A stretch of DNA of 64,000 bases from Xanthobacter dioxanivorans (GCF_016807805.1 NZ_CP063362.1:4072501-4136500); one strand, 5' to 3'; shown: positions 1-9,728, numbered from the stretch's first letter. The notes: a model not told the origin generated them from the letters alone. Numbers and translations are program-made.

Positions 1-109
1 GACGGCTGTCCGGTACTGCAGGGCGAGAGGTGCCGGGCCCGGGTCGTGCCGGGCGTTCACGCCCGGCCGCGCGCATGACCACAAGGGTTGCCCCGGCCGC
101 GGGGCGTGA

Positions 110-132
110 ATGGCCGGCACAAGGCCGGCCAT
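110..132. repeat. short palindromic repeat (ATGGCCGG stem)
   Basis: A perfect 8-bp inverted repeat, ATGGCCGG and CCGGCCAT around a 7-base loop, followed by GACGGC. The same core with a longer stem recurs at 61891-61925, so it belongs to a dispersed palindrome family of the kind common in Rhizobiales genomes. It lies downstream of the TRAP binding-protein gene (minus strand) and could also end that transcript, but there is no T-run. The rest of bases 1-200 shows no gene. Confidence 0.55.
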
Positions 133-200
133 GACGGCTGTGAGGATCGCAGGGATGCGACGCGTTTGTGCCGCCGCGTCCCTGCGCGAGCCGCCGCGCC

Positions 201-1340
201 CTACGCCCGCTTGAAGAAGTGGTTGTAGGCCATGGCGCTGTCCGGCTCGTATTCGAGGCGGAAGCCCACCACGCGCTTCGCCCACGCCATCTGGCTGTCG
301 ATGACCTTCTTGAAGAAGGGATCGGCGGAGAGGGTGGCGATCACCTTGTCCCAGGCGTTGAGCTGCGCCTGGAGCACGGCCGGCGGGGTCTGCACCACCT
401 TCACGCCGCGCGCCTTGAGCGCCTCCAGGTCCTTGGAATAGCGATCCTGCGCCTTCCACATCATGTCCGAGGAGGCGGCGTCGGAGGCCCCGCGGATGAT
501 CGCCTGCACGTCCTTCGGCAGCCCGTCGAACTTGGTCTTGTTGAACAGCACCTCGAAGCATTCGAGGGCCTGGTGATAGCTCTTCACCATGTAGACCTTG
601 GACACGTCCGGGAAGCCCAGCACCGTGTCGGAGGAGGGGTTGTTGAACTCCGCCCCGTCGATGAGGCCGCGGTCCATGGCCGGCACGATCTCGCCGCCGG
701 GCAGGATGGTGACGGCGACGCCCAGTTCTTTGTTCAGGTCGGCGGCAAGGCCGACGGTGCGATACTTCAGGCCCTTGAGCTGGTCGGGGCTGGTGATCTC
801 GCTCTTGAACCAGCCGAGCGGCTGTCCCGGCATGGGGCCGGTGAGCAGGCCCACCACGTTGAGCTTCAGGATGGTCTGTACCAGCTCGTCGTAGAGCTGC
901 TGACCGCCGCCGTAGCGGATCCAGCCCATCAGTTCGTCCGCATCCCAGCCGAAGGCGGGGGCGGTGCCGAACAGCGAGAAGGCCTTGTTCTTGCCGTACC
1001 AGTAGGCGGACACGCCGTGGCCGCCGTCGATGATGCCGGCGGAGACCGCGTCCGCCACCTGGAAAGCGGGGACGACCGCGCCGGCCGCGAGCAGTTCCAC
1101 CTCCACCCGTCCACCGGACATGGCGTTCACCGTCTTCACGAAGTCGCCGGCGAATTCGTGGAAGATGTCCTTGTTAGGCCAGGTGGACTGGAACTTCAGC
1201 TTGACCGGCGCCTGGGCATGGACCGCAGGAGCGGCGACAGCCGTGGCGCCGGCGGCGGCCGCGACGGCGAGAAGGGCGCGTCGGGTGGGACGTGCCCTGT
1301 CATTCGTGCTCTTGTCATTCGTGCTCTTGTCTTGGCTCAC
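201..1340 (-). CDS. TRAP transporter solute-binding protein, DctP/TakP type
   Basis: Periplasmic binding protein of a tripartite ATP-independent periplasmic transporter; the family binds organic acids and passes them to a DctQM membrane pair. The start is a GTG at 1340 preceded by GGGAGGAAAAT, giving 379 residues; an upstream ATG frame lacks such a site. The N-terminus has a twin-arginine-like TRRALL motif (19-24), a hydrophobic stretch and a likely cut after AVHA (42). The family core is clear: the conserved arginine in LKGLKYRTVG, then GGEIVPAMDRGLIDGAEF and the C-terminal helices. This resembles the mannitol/chloroaromatic and TakP-like subgroup; the substrate cannot be told. No dctQ or dctM gene is visible. 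Downstream lies only 200 bp of window, holding a palindrome. Confidence 0.88.
   Translation of the reverse strand: MSQDKSTNDKSTNDRARPTRRALLAVAAAAGATAVAAPAVHAQAPVKLKFQSTWPNKDIFHEFAGDFVKTVNAMSGGRVEVELLAAGAVVPAFQVADAVSAGIIDGGHGVSAYWYGKNKAFSLFGTAPAFGWDADELMGWIRYGGGQQLYDELVQTILKLNVVGLLTGPMPGQPLGWFKSEITSPDQLKGLKYRTVGLAADLNKELGVAVTILPGGEIVPAMDRGLIDGAEFNNPSSDTVLGFPDVSKVYMVKSYHQALECFEVLFNKTKFDGLPKDVQAIIRGASDAASSDMMWKAQDRYSKDLEALKARGVKVVQTPPAVLQAQLNAWDKVIATLSADPFFKKVIDSQMAWAKRVVGFRLEYEPDSAMAYNHFFKRA
1299..1328. repeat. 15-bp tandem duplication in the TRAP signal region
   Basis: Two perfect copies of GTCATTCGTGCTCTT (plus-strand reading), followed by a partial third. In the protein this gives KSTND twice just after the start, ahead of the twin-arginine-like motif. 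The unit is a multiple of three, so copy-number change keeps the frame. Confidence 0.85.
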
Positions 1341-1595
1341 ATTTTCCTCCCTTGTGGCGAGCCGGCATTTTTGCCTGGCGGGTGTTGGCGCACCTCGAGC
1401 CACGTTACGTCAGAGAGAAGACGCCACGGCATGCCCTCAGGGCAATAGCTTAAAGTCGAAGGTCAGCTAATTTTGTGAAACCGGCCAAAACGGGCCCTTT
1501 GGAACCGGGGGTGGCACCTGCCGTTATATGCGGCAGTGCATCATCGAGAGCGCGTCCGGCGCCGCTCGCGAAGGCCGGAGGAGGAGAGGGAGAAC

Positions 1596-2747
1596 ATGCG
1601 TCTGTTTCGCTGCGCGGCCTGCGATCAACTGCTCTATTTCGAGAACCGTCGCTGCGAGAAGTGCGGTCACGATCTCGGCTACATCGCCGAGATGAACGAG
1701 CTCGCGGCGCTGGAGCCGGACGGGGACGCGTGGCAGGCGCTCGGTCAGACGGGCGGGCGCTACCGCTTCTGCGCCAATGCGGCGCACGATGCCTGCAACT
1801 GGCTGGTGCCGGAGGAGGAAGAGGGCGAATTCTGCCTCGCCTGCCGTCACAACCGCATCGTGCCCGACCTCGCTGTTCCGGAGAACCTGCGCAAATGGCG
1901 CAAGGTGGAGATGGCAAAGCATCGGCTTGTCTATTCGCTCGTGCGCCTCAACCTGCCGCTGGAAAGCAACGAGGACCGCGAGGGCGGCCTGTGCTTCGAC
2001 TTCCTCGCCGACGCGCCCGACGGCTCCACGCCGAGGGTGATGACCGGCCATGACGAGGGCCTCATCACCATCGCCCTGGCCGAGGCCGACGATGCCGAGC
2101 GCGAGCAGCGCAAGAGCGATCTCGGTGAGCTTTACCGCACCCTGCTCGGACATTTCCGCCACGAGGTGGGCCATTATTACTGGAACCGCCTGGTGCGTGA
2201 CGCCGGGCGGCTGGAAGCCTTCCGCGCCGTGTTCGGCGACGAGACGGCCGATTATGGCGAGGCCCTGAAGACCTATTACAGCAACGGTCCGCTGCCCGAC
2301 TGGCAGTCCAATTTCGTCTCCGCCTATGCCACCGCGCATCCGTGGGAGGATTTCGCGGAGACTTTCAAGCACTATGTCCACATCGTGGACACGCTGGAGA
2401 TGGCCGCGGCGTTCGGCATCCAGGTTCATCCGGGGCTCGACAGCACCGGCGAGCTGGGCGCCGAGGTGGACTTCAACCCCTACCAGGCCTGCCCCGTCCA
2501 GCAGATGGTGGATTCGTGGCTGCCCATGTCGTTCGCGTTGAACAACCTCAACCGCTGCCTCGGCATGTCGGACGCCTATCCGTTCATCCTCGGTCCGGGC
2601 GTGATCCAGAAGCTTGGCTTCATCCACCGCATGATCCATCGCCAGGTGGAGGCGGATCCGGTTGCCGCATCGACTGGCGAGGAGATTCCCCCGGGCCGCG
2701 GCAAGAACGAGGCCGACGCTCCGGAGGGCAAGCCCGAGGCCGCCTGA
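1596..2747 (+). CDS. zinc-ribbon putative metallopeptidase (Peptidase_Mx family)
   Basis: Predicted cytosolic zinc metallopeptidase, 383 residues. The start at 1596 follows GGAGGAGAGGG at good spacing; the upstream in-frame ATG has none. The N-terminus is a zinc ribbon with CxxC pairs at Cys6/9 and Cys20/23 and further cysteines at 59, 67, 80 and 83. The catalytic HExxH is FRHEVGHYYW (His189, Glu190, His193). A downstream HPWEDFAETF segment fits the conserved third-ligand region. The tail after about residue 350 is charged and low complexity. The family is widespread in Proteobacteria but its substrate is unknown. It is divergent from the TRAP gene across 255 bp in which I see no clear operator. 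Confidence 0.87.
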   Translation: MRLFRCAACDQLLYFENRRCEKCGHDLGYIAEMNELAALEPDGDAWQALGQTGGRYRFCANAAHDACNWLVPEEEEGEFCLACRHNRIVPDLAVPENLRKWRKVEMAKHRLVYSLVRLNLPLESNEDREGGLCFDFLADAPDGSTPRVMTGHDEGLITIALAEADDAEREQRKSDLGELYRTLLGHFRHEVGHYYWNRLVRDAGRLEAFRAVFGDETADYGEALKTYYSNGPLPDWQSNFVSAYATAHPWEDFAETFKHYVHIVDTLEMAAAFGIQVHPGLDSTGELGAEVDFNPYQACPVQQMVDSWLPMSFALNNLNRCLGMSDAYPFILGPGVIQKLGFIHRMIHRQVEADPVAASTGEEIPPGRGKNEADAPEGKPEAA

Positions 2748-2862
2748 CGGGATTGTGACGAGCCCGGCCGCGCGCCGGGCTCCCTTCTTTCGTCCCCGCC
2801 CTTGCATTTTTGCGCCCGGCGATCGCCCATGAGCCACCTTGCCGCGCACCGATTCCCCCTGC

Positions 2863-4368
2863 ATGACCCATCCCCCGGCCGTCCTGTCACACCCCTCCGG
2901 CCCTGATGCCGCGGCGCCGCTCGGCCATGACGAGGTGCTGCGCATCATCGCCGGCCTGATGCTCGCCATGTTGCTGGGGGCGCTGGACCAGACCATCGTC
3001 GCCACCGCGTTGCCCACCATTGGCGCCGCATTCGGCGACTTCACGAATCTCTCCTGGGTGGTGACCGCCTATCTCATCGCCGCGACGATCGCGACGCCGC
3101 TCTACGGCAAGCTCAGTGACATTCACGGCCGGCGGGTGATGCTGCTGATCTCGGTCGCGGTGTTCTCGCTGGCCTCCGTCGCCTGCGCGCTGGCACCGAG
3201 CCTTCTCATCCTGGTGCTGGCGCGCGGACTCCAGGGGCTGGGCGGCGGGGGGCTCATCTCGCTGGCGCAGACCATCATCGCGGACGTGGTGTCGCCGCGT
3301 GATCGGGTGCGCTATCAGGGCTACATTGCAGGCGTCTTCGCCGCCTCCAGCATTGCCGGGCCGGTGCTCGGCGGGCTGTTCGCCCAGCACCTCCACTGGT
3401 CGCTCATCTTCTGGATCAACCTGCCGCTGGGGCTCGCCGCCTTCATCGTGACGCGCCGTGCCCTCAAGCGGCTGCCGCGGCACGAACGCCGGCACGACAT
3501 GGACATCGCCGGCGCCGCCTTGATGGCGGTGGCGAGCATCCTGCTGCTGCTCGCGCTCGGGTGGGGGGGCTTGCGCTACCCATGGACGTCACCGGAGATC
3601 CTCGGCCTGCTCGCCGGCACGGCGCTGTTCACCGGCCTGTTCATCTGGCGGATGAGGCGCGCGGCGGAGCCGTTCCTTCCCCTCGACCTCCTCACCGACC
3701 AGGTGGTGGGGCGCGGCATCGCCACGTCGTTCATGACGGTTGGATCGATGGTGGGCCTGTCCATCTTCGTGCCGCTCTATTTCGAAACGGTGCGCGGGCT
3801 CTCGGCGAGCCAGTCGGGGCTCGCCCTCATTCCTCTGATGGGGGGCGTGGTCTGCGGCGCCACCCTGTCGGCCCGCACCATGCCGCGGCTCACGCACTAC
3901 AAGCGTCCGGCCCTGGCCGGAAGCCTGGTCGCCACGCTGACGCTGGCGGGGCTCGCCGGCGCGGCGGCCGCCCTGCCGCTGGCCGTGCTCGGAATGCTGC
4001 TGACCCTGGTGGGCATCGGCATCGGCATGATGCTGCCGGTGTGCACCATCTCCATCCAGAATGCCGTGCCGCCGCACCGCATGGGGACGGCGACGGGGGT
4101 GATGACCTTCTTCCGCCAGCTCGGTGGGGCGCTCGTGGTGGCCGTGCTCGGCGCCGTGCTGCTGGCCGTGCTGGGCCGCGGGTCGGGACTCGATGCGGAA
4201 ACACTGGCGCATGGCGCCGGGACACCGGCTCTCGCCGCCGCCTTCGGCCTGGTTTTCGCTGCCGTGGCGGTGGTTCAGCTCGCCGCCACGGCGCTGCTGT
4301 GGACATTGCCCGAGCGGCCCCTGCGCGGCTCCGTACTGGTCACGGGGGAGGCGGGGTCGATCGGGTAG
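2863..4368 (+). CDS. MFS transporter, DHA2 (EmrB/QacA) family
   Basis: Inner-membrane proton-drug antiporter type protein, 501 residues, with about 14 predicted helices as expected for DHA2. The signature ALDQTIVATALPTI in helix 1 and the loop motif GKLSDIHGRRVMLL are both seen. The ATG at 2863 is chosen; a TTG at 2839 would add eight residues. No EmrA-like adaptor or TolC partner is adjacent, so it may act alone. The C-terminus ends 9 bp before the stop of topA, which converges on it. The substrate cannot be inferred. Confidence 0.87.
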   Translation: MTHPPAVLSHPSGPDAAAPLGHDEVLRIIAGLMLAMLLGALDQTIVATALPTIGAAFGDFTNLSWVVTAYLIAATIATPLYGKLSDIHGRRVMLLISVAVFSLASVACALAPSLLILVLARGLQGLGGGGLISLAQTIIADVVSPRDRVRYQGYIAGVFAASSIAGPVLGGLFAQHLHWSLIFWINLPLGLAAFIVTRRALKRLPRHERRHDMDIAGAALMAVASILLLLALGWGGLRYPWTSPEILGLLAGTALFTGLFIWRMRRAAEPFLPLDLLTDQVVGRGIATSFMTVGSMVGLSIFVPLYFETVRGLSASQSGLALIPLMGGVVCGATLSARTMPRLTHYKRPALAGSLVATLTLAGLAGAAAALPLAVLGMLLTLVGIGIGMMLPVCTISIQNAVPPHRMGTATGVMTFFRQLGGALVVAVLGAVLLAVLGRGSGLDAETLAHGAGTPALAAAFGLVFAAVAVVQLAATALLWTLPERPLRGSVLVTGEAGSIG

Positions 4369-4377
4369 GAGCGGTAC

Positions 4378-7053
4378 CTACTCCGCTGCCTTGTTGCCTT
4401 TTCCGGCACTTTTCGCGGATGTCTTGGCGGCCGGCTTCTTCGCGGTTGCCTTCTTGGCGGTCGCCTTCTTGGCTGCCTTCGCCCCGTCGCCGGCATCTGC
4501 GGCCCCCGGCGCCTTCCGGCCGCCGCGGGCCGGCTTCGCCGGGGATGCCGCCGCCTTGGCGTCGATGAGGGCGACCGCCGCTTCCAGGGTCAGGGCTTCG
4601 GGGTCCACCGACTTGGGCAGGGTCGCGTTGACCTTGCCGTGGTTCACATAGGGACCGAACCGGCCCGGCCGCACGGTGATCGGCCCGCCGTGGGTGGGGT
4701 GATCGCCGAGCGTTCGGCCCGGGGTGGCCGCGCCGCGCCCGCCGCGCCCCTTGGACTGCTTCTCGGCGATGAGGGTGACCGCCCGGTTGAGGCCGACGGC
4801 AAGGATGTCGTCGCCGTCCTCGATGTTGGCGTAGGTGCGCCCGTGCTGGACATACGGCCCGTAGCGGCCGATGCCGGCGAGGATGGGTTCGCCATCCTCC
4901 GGATGCTTGCCCACCTCGCGCGGCAGGGCCAGCAGCTTGAGGGCGATGTCCAGCTCCACATCCGCCGGGGCAAGGCCCTTCGGCAAGGAGGAGCGCTTGG
5001 GCTTCTCCCCGTCCTTGCCCTCGCCGAGCTGGAGGTAGGTGCCGAAGCGGCCCGAGCGGATGGTGACTTCCTCGCCGGTCTCCGGGTCGATCCCGAGCAC
5101 GCGCTTGCCGTCGCCCTCCGGCGCGCTTTCCCCGCCGGTGAGGGGGCGGGTATGGCGGCATTCGGGATAGTTGGAGCAGCCGATGAAGGCGCCGAACTTG
5201 CCCATCTTCAGCGACAGCCGCCCGGTCCCGCAGGTGGGGCACAGGCGCGGGTCGGTCCCGTCCTCGGTCGGGGGGAAGATGTGGGCGGTGAGCATCTCGT
5301 CGAGGGCGTCCAGCACCTGCGACACGCGCAGGTCCTTGGTGGCCTCGATGGCGGCGTGGAAATCCTGCCAGAAGGCGCGCAGCACCTCCTTCCAGTCGAG
5401 CTCCGCCGCGGACACCTCGTCGAGCTTCTCCTCGAGGTCGGCGGTGAAGTCGTATTCCACGTAGCGCTTGAAGAAGCTTTCGAGGAAGGCCGTCACCAGC
5501 CGTCCCTTGTCTTCCGGAACGAGGCGTTTCTTGTCGAGCTTCACATATTCGCGGTCGCGCAGCACGGCGAGCACGGCGGCATAGGTGGAGGGGCGGCCGA
5601 TGCCGAGCTCCTCCATGCGCTTCACCAGGGAGGCCTCCGAATAGCGCGGCGGCGGCTCGGTGAAGTGCTGGTCGGTGAGGATGTCGCGCCGGTCGAGCTT
5701 GTCATCGGCGCTCATGGCCGGGAGGCGGCGGCTCTCCTCGTCGTCGTCGTCATCGTCCTTGCCCTCGCGATAGAGGGTGAGGAAGCCGTCGAACTTCACC
5801 ACGGTGCCGGTGGCGGTGAGGTCGAGGACGCGGCCGCCTGCTTTCGCCTCGATATCGGCGGTGGTGCGCTCCAGCTCCGCCGATTCCATCTGGCTCGCCA
5901 CGGTGCGGATCCAGATCAGCTCGTAGAGCTTGGCCTGCTCGCTATCGAGATGGCGCGCCGCCTCGCGGGGATGCCGGGCGGGGTCGGTGGGGCGGATGGC
6001 CTCGTGGGCCTCCTGCGCGTTCTTGGCCTTGGTGGTGTACTTGCGCGGCACGCCGGGCAGGTATTTCGGGCCGAACTGCTTGCCGATGGCGCTGCGGGTG
6101 GCGGCCACCGCCTCGGGGGCCATGTCCACGCCATCAGTTCGCATGTAGGTGATGAGGCCCACCGTCTCGCCGCCCACGTCCACGCCCTCGTAGAGGCGCT
6201 GGGCGATCTGCATGGTGCGGGCCGGCGCGAGGCCGAGCTTGCGGCTGGCTTCCTGCTGCAGGGTGGAGGTGGTGAAGGGCGGCTGCGGATGCCGGCGGAC
6301 CGGCTTGGCTTCCACCGAGCGCACGCGGAAATCCGCCGCCTCCAGCGCCGCGCGGAAGGCCTTGGCTTCCTCGGCGGTGCCCACGGAGAGGCGGGTGATC
6401 TTCTTGCCGTCGGCGCCCGAAAGCCGCGCCTCGAATTCCTCGGCGCGGGGCGTCGCGAGCTTGGCGACGATGGACCAGTATTCGCGGGCGACGAAGGTCT
6501 CGATCTCACGCTCACGGTCGCAAACCAGGCGCAGTGCGACAGACTGCACGCGGCCGGCCGAGCGGGCGCCGGGCAGCTTGCGCCACAGCACCGGGGAGAG
6601 CGTGAAGCCGACGAGATAATCCAGCGCGCGGCGGGCGAGATAGGCGTCCACCAGCGCCACGTCGATGGCGCGGGGCGCCTTCATGGCGTCCAGCACGGCC
6701 TGCTTGGTGATGGCGTTGAAGACGACGCGCTCGACCTTCTGGTCCTTCAGCGCTTTCTTCTGCTTCAGCACCTCCAGCACGTGCCAGGAGATGGCCTCGC
6801 CCTCGCGATCCGGGTCGGTGGCGAGGATGAGCCCGCTCGCCCCCTTCACCGCGCTCGCGATCTCGTTGAGCCGCTTCTGTGCCTTGGGATCCACCTCCCA
6901 GAGCATGCGGAAATCGGCGTCCGGATCGACCGAGCCGTCCTTCGACGGCAGGTCGCGCACATGGCCGTAGGAGGCGATGACCTCATAGCCGGGGCCGAGA
7001 TATTTGTTGATCGTCTTCGCCTTAGCCGGCGATTCGACGATGACGACCTGCAT
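4378..7053 (-). CDS. topA: DNA topoisomerase I
   Basis: Type IA topoisomerase that relaxes negative supercoils; 891 residues from ATG 7053. The Toprim domain opens with VIVESPAKAKTI (Glu7) and has the acidic triad in ATDPDREGE (Asp80, Asp82). The catalytic tyrosine is Tyr303 in ITYMRTD. A CxxC zinc finger (CPTCG to CSNYPEC) follows near residue 600. After it come topoisomerase C-terminal repeats of the RFGxYxQ/GRFGPYV type and a lysine-alanine tail rich in KKATAKK. This layout is usual for alphaproteobacterial TopA. In many relatives rnr follows topA directly; here an MFS gene follows and rnr lies near 59-61 kb. dprA lies upstream, beyond a small plus-strand gene and a repeat. Confidence 0.97.
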   Translation of the reverse strand: MQVVIVESPAKAKTINKYLGPGYEVIASYGHVRDLPSKDGSVDPDADFRMLWEVDPKAQKRLNEIASAVKGASGLILATDPDREGEAISWHVLEVLKQKKALKDQKVERVVFNAITKQAVLDAMKAPRAIDVALVDAYLARRALDYLVGFTLSPVLWRKLPGARSAGRVQSVALRLVCDREREIETFVAREYWSIVAKLATPRAEEFEARLSGADGKKITRLSVGTAEEAKAFRAALEAADFRVRSVEAKPVRRHPQPPFTTSTLQQEASRKLGLAPARTMQIAQRLYEGVDVGGETVGLITYMRTDGVDMAPEAVAATRSAIGKQFGPKYLPGVPRKYTTKAKNAQEAHEAIRPTDPARHPREAARHLDSEQAKLYELIWIRTVASQMESAELERTTADIEAKAGGRVLDLTATGTVVKFDGFLTLYREGKDDDDDDEESRRLPAMSADDKLDRRDILTDQHFTEPPPRYSEASLVKRMEELGIGRPSTYAAVLAVLRDREYVKLDKKRLVPEDKGRLVTAFLESFFKRYVEYDFTADLEEKLDEVSAAELDWKEVLRAFWQDFHAAIEATKDLRVSQVLDALDEMLTAHIFPPTEDGTDPRLCPTCGTGRLSLKMGKFGAFIGCSNYPECRHTRPLTGGESAPEGDGKRVLGIDPETGEEVTIRSGRFGTYLQLGEGKDGEKPKRSSLPKGLAPADVELDIALKLLALPREVGKHPEDGEPILAGIGRYGPYVQHGRTYANIEDGDDILAVGLNRAVTLIAEKQSKGRGGRGAATPGRTLGDHPTHGGPITVRPGRFGPYVNHGKVNATLPKSVDPEALTLEAAVALIDAKAAASPAKPARGGRKAPGAADAGDGAKAAKKATAKKATAKKPAAKTSAKSAGKGNKAAE

Positions 7054-7321
7054 GACGAACCATGTCTGTTCAAGGGCCGCCGCCCCATTGCGCGGCCCCA
7101 GGGATGAAGTTCTGCCGTCAGGCCGCTGCGGACCCGCCGACGCCCCGTTCGGATCTGTTCCGTCCGGTGTCCAGCATCCCCGGCCAGCCGGGGCGCGCCG
7201 GATCGGGACGGCCCGTGAAGGCCGCCGGCCCGGATCGCGGCACCGGAGGAGCGGGGGCAACATGGGGAGCCGGACGGCACCTGTCAAATGTCCCGCTCCC
7301 GATGGATCTGGAGGACGGCGC

Positions 7322-7377
7322 TTGGATTATACAACTTCAGGTATGTTTTAATACCTATGACAATCTATAAGAGGTAT
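7322..7377. promoter_or_regulatory. AT-rich region with AGGTAT dyad between topA and a small gene
   Basis: The 353-bp gap between topA (minus) and the 66-residue gene (plus) is GC-rich except for an AT-rich island at 7322-7380. In it AGGTAT (7339-7344) and ATACCT (7351-7356) form a perfect dyad with a 6-base spacer. A third AGGTAT lies at 7372-7377, 33 bp from the first. A TATAAG hexamer at 7366-7371 could be a -10 element for the small gene. An operator is a reasonable guess, but no regulator is identified. Confidence 0.35.
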
Positions 7378-7406
7378 GTGTTTCCGAGAGGGCGACAGAC
7401 GGCGCC

Positions 7407-7607
7407 ATGACCAATGAACACAGTTCAGGACAAGCGGGCGACCCCGCGGCAGCCGCAGCCTATGTGGCTGCGATCACTGCGGAACTTTCCCGCATCGCGC
7501 GAGCGAACGGTCTCACCACCCTGGCCTACATCCTAGAAATGGCCCGCTTGGAAGCCAGGGCGGTCTCCGATGGCGCAGGCAGGCCAGGGAGCGGCATCAC
7601 AGGCTAG
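7407..7607 (+). CDS. small conserved hypothetical protein (66 aa)
   Basis: A 66-residue soluble protein with an Ala/Gly-rich N-terminus and one amphipathic helical stretch, roughly residues 18-54 (AAITAELSRIARANG, then TLAYILEMARLEA). I recognise this helical pattern as that of short conserved hypotheticals in Rhizobiales but know no function. The start follows a GAGAGGGCGA stretch. Its stop codon TAG is part of the CTAGAA that begins the repeat element at 7604, so the 3' end may have been reshaped by that element. It is divergent from topA across an AT-rich regulatory-looking region. Confidence 0.6.
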   Translation: MTNEHSSGQAGDPAAAAAYVAAITAELSRIARANGLTTLAYILEMARLEARAVSDGAGRPGSGITG

Positions 7608-7706
7608 AAGCGCTTGTGGTGAACCCCAGTTCACCGCAAGCGCTCCAACCCTTTGTTTAAATGCGTTTTCTTTGCGTGAACCGGACTCCGCCCGAAACCG
7701 CTCTAG
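7604..7706 (+). repeat. hairpin-plus-tail dispersed repeat, copy 1
   Basis: Starts CTAGAA and ends CTCTAG. It holds a perfect 16-bp inverted repeat (7609-7624 with 7629-7644, loop CCCA), then a tail CAACCCTTTGTTTAAATGCG followed by TTTTCTTTGCGTGAACCGG. A second copy with the same tail but a different stem sequence lies at 53381-53487. Elements of this build are common in Bradyrhizobium-like genomes. It fills part of the 324-bp gap before dprA; the rest of the gap (7707-7931) shows no gene. Confidence 0.7.
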
Positions 7707-7931
7707 GACCGCCTCGCAGGTGAAGCGCAAGGCCACTCCAGCCTCGATTCGATCCGCCTGCTTCGCGCGAACCGGGACGGAGCGGAGCACGAGGATGCTC
7801 GCGGGCCGAAGCCGGCGGCGCTAGCCGGCCCGATGCCGCGCCGCGGATGGAGGAGGGCCGTTCCGCCGCTCCCTGGCCGGTTCGGCGGATTGGCACGTGC
7901 TGGGGCCGCTCGCGCCGCGGAGGCCGGGCCG

Positions 7932-9071
7932 CTACTTCAGCGCGACGCGCCCGGTGCCCGGCCGGTCGAGCCGGCCGGCAAGGTCGAGTTCCAGCAGCAC
8001 GATCTGCACCTCGGCGGCCGTGCAGCCGGAGAGCCGCACCAGGTCGTCGATGAACGTTGGGACGGGCCCGAGCAGGCCCACGATGCGGGCGCGCGCATCC
8101 TCGCCGGGAGCGGCGGGCTCGATCGGCGGGCCATCCGCCTCGATGGCCTCCGGACCCGCCTGTCCGGCCATGGGCGTGAGCACCTCGATCACGTCCGCCG
8201 CCGCGGTGACCAGTGTTGCCCCCTGCTTGATCAGGCGGTTGGTGCCGCCGGCGCGCGGATCGAGCGGCGAGCCGGGCACCGCGAACACCTCGCGCCCCTG
8301 CTCGGCGGCGAGCCGGGCGGTGATGAGGGAGCCCGAGCGCTCCGCGGCCTCCACCACGACGACGCCAAGGGACATGCCGGAAACGAGCCGGTTGCGGCGC
8401 GGGAAGTCGCGCGCCCGCGGCTCCCACGCCACCGGCATTTCCGAGACCACCGCGCCCATGTCGGCCACCGCCTCGATGAGCTTCAAATTCTCCGGCGGGT
8501 AGGGGCGGGCGAGACCGCCGGCGAACACGCCCACCGTGCCGCCGTCGAGGCTTGCCTCGTGCGCCGCGGCGTCAATGCCGCGCGCGAGGCCCGAGACCAC
8601 CACCCAGCCCGCTGCCGCCAGATCGCGGGCGAGGCGCGCGGCGAAGGTGCGGCCGGCGGCGGATGCGTTGCGTGCTCCGACAATGCCCACCATCGGCCGG
8701 CGCAGCACCTCGCCCCGGCCGCGGACGCAGATGAGCGGCGGCGCATCGTCGAGCTGGGCGAGGGCGGACGGATAGTCGGCCTCGCCCATGGCGACCAGCC
8801 GCGCCCCGATTCGGGCGAGGGCCGCCATCTCGGCCTCGGCTTCCTCGCGGGTGGGCGTGCGCGGGGGCACCAGCCGTCCGCCGCGCCGGGCGAGGGTGGG
8901 CAGGGCGTCGAGCGCGGCCGCCGCGCCGCCGAACTGGTTGATGAGGGTGCGGAAGGTGCGCGGTCCCACATTCTCGGTGCGGATGAGGCGCAGCCAGTCG
9001 AGCCGCTGGGCGGGGCCGAGCAGTTCGCCCGGACCGGGGCCGGCGGTTCCCGGGGGCTTGCCGCGCGACAT
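7932..9071 (-). CDS. dprA: DNA-processing protein DprA
   Basis: Loads RecA onto incoming single-stranded DNA during natural transformation; 379 residues, the usual alphaproteobacterial length. An N-terminal SAM/HhH-like region (about 20-60) carries [13 protein letters not shown]. The Rossmann-like DprA fold follows with [29 protein letters not shown], the [12 protein letters not shown] motif and [21 protein letters not shown]-terminal winged-helix (DML1-like) domain starts near residue 310. It lies 9 bp downstream of plsY on the same strand, and plsY-dprA-topA is a conserved order in Rhizobiales. Other competence genes are not in the window. Confidence 0.95.
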   Translation of the reverse strand: MSRGKPPGTAGPGPGELLGPAQRLDWLRLIRTENVGPRTFRTLINQFGGAAAALDALPTLARRGGRLVPPRTPTREEAEAEMAALARIGARLVAMGEADYPSALAQLDDAPPLICVRGRGEVLRRPMVGIVGARNASAAGRTFAARLARDLAAAGWVVVSGLARGIDAAAHEASLDGGTVGVFAGGLARPYPPENLKLIEAVADMGAVVSEMPVAWEPRARDFPRRNRLVSGMSLGVVVVEAAERSGSLITARLAAEQGREVFAVPGSPLDPRAGGTNRLIKQGATLVTAAADVIEVLTPMAGQAGPEAIEADGPPIEPAAPGEDARARIVGLLGPVPTFIDDLVRLSGCTAAEVQIVLLELDLAGRLDRPGTGRVALK

Positions 9072-9080
9072 GCCGGGACC

Positions 9081-9689
9081 TCAGCCTTTCGCGCCGATCT
9101 TGCCCTCGGTCCCATCGAGGAGGCGGCGGATGTTGGCGTGATGCTTGATCCACAAGAGGATGGCGAGGGTCGCCAGCAGCAGCGCCAGGGCGTCGGTGCC
9201 GAAGACCTTCGCGGCGACCACCGTCGCCACCGAGGCCATCAGCGCGGACAGGGACGAGTAGCGGGTGAAGTAGGCGGCGGCCAGCCACACCACGGCGAAG
9301 GCGAGGGCGGCCGGCCAGAACAGGCCCAGTGCGATGCCGAGGAAGGTGGCCACCCCCTTGCCGCCGCGAAAGCCAAGCCACACCGGAGCGATATGGCCGA
9401 GGAAGGCGCCGAGCCCCGCCGCGAAGGCGGCGTTCTCCCCGTAGAAATACCCGGCCGCGAGCACCGCGAGGGTCCCCTTCAGCGCATCCAGCAGCAGCGT
9501 CGCGGCGGCAAGGTCCTTGCGGCCGGTGCGCAGCACGTTGGTGGCGCCGATGTTGCCGGAGCCGATGGAGCGGATGTCCTTCGTGCCCGCCGTCCGGGTC
9601 AGCAGCAGGCCGAACGGGATCGAGCCGAGCAGGTAGCCGAACGCCAGCGCCAGCAGCAGCACGAGCACGGACGATGGGGCATCGGGCAT
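9081..9689 (-). CDS. plsY: glycerol-3-phosphate acyltransferase PlsY
   Basis: Membrane enzyme that acylates glycerol-3-phosphate with acyl-phosphate, the first step of phospholipid synthesis; the acyl-phosphate is made by PlsX, not seen here. It has 202 residues and about five to six membrane helices. The three family motifs are visible: [15 protein letters not shown], the glycine-rich [12 protein letters not shown], and the C-terminal [15 protein letters not shown]. It lies between the dihydroorotase-like gene and dprA, all on the minus strand and closely spaced, so co-transcription with pyrB-pyrC is likely. Confidence 0.95.
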   Translation of the reverse strand: MPDAPSSVLVLLLALAFGYLLGSIPFGLLLTRTAGTKDIRSIGSGNIGATNVLRTGRKDLAAATLLLDALKGTLAVLAAGYFYGENAAFAAGLGAFLGHIAPVWLGFRGGKGVATFLGIALGLFWPAALAFAVVWLAAAYFTRYSSLSALMASVATVVAAKVFGTDALALLLATLAILLWIKHHANIRRLLDGTEGKIGAKG

Positions 9690-9728
9690 TGCGACCTCAG
9701 CGGCGGAAGCGCGAGCGGGGCGGGCGCA

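Noticed and set aside
1-200. dctQ/dctM genes partnering the TRAP binding protein
   Set aside because: The 200 bp beyond the gene hold only a palindrome and no frame resembling a TRAP membrane subunit; partners, if any, lie outside.
4639-7107. 822-codon open frame opposite topA
   Set aside because: It lies entirely antisense to a well-conserved topA, with Gly/Ala/Glu/His-rich shadow composition and no domain. The same holds for the long antisense frames at 7833-10964, 46707-49070, 52507-55191 and 58821-61385; such frames are expected in GC-rich genes.
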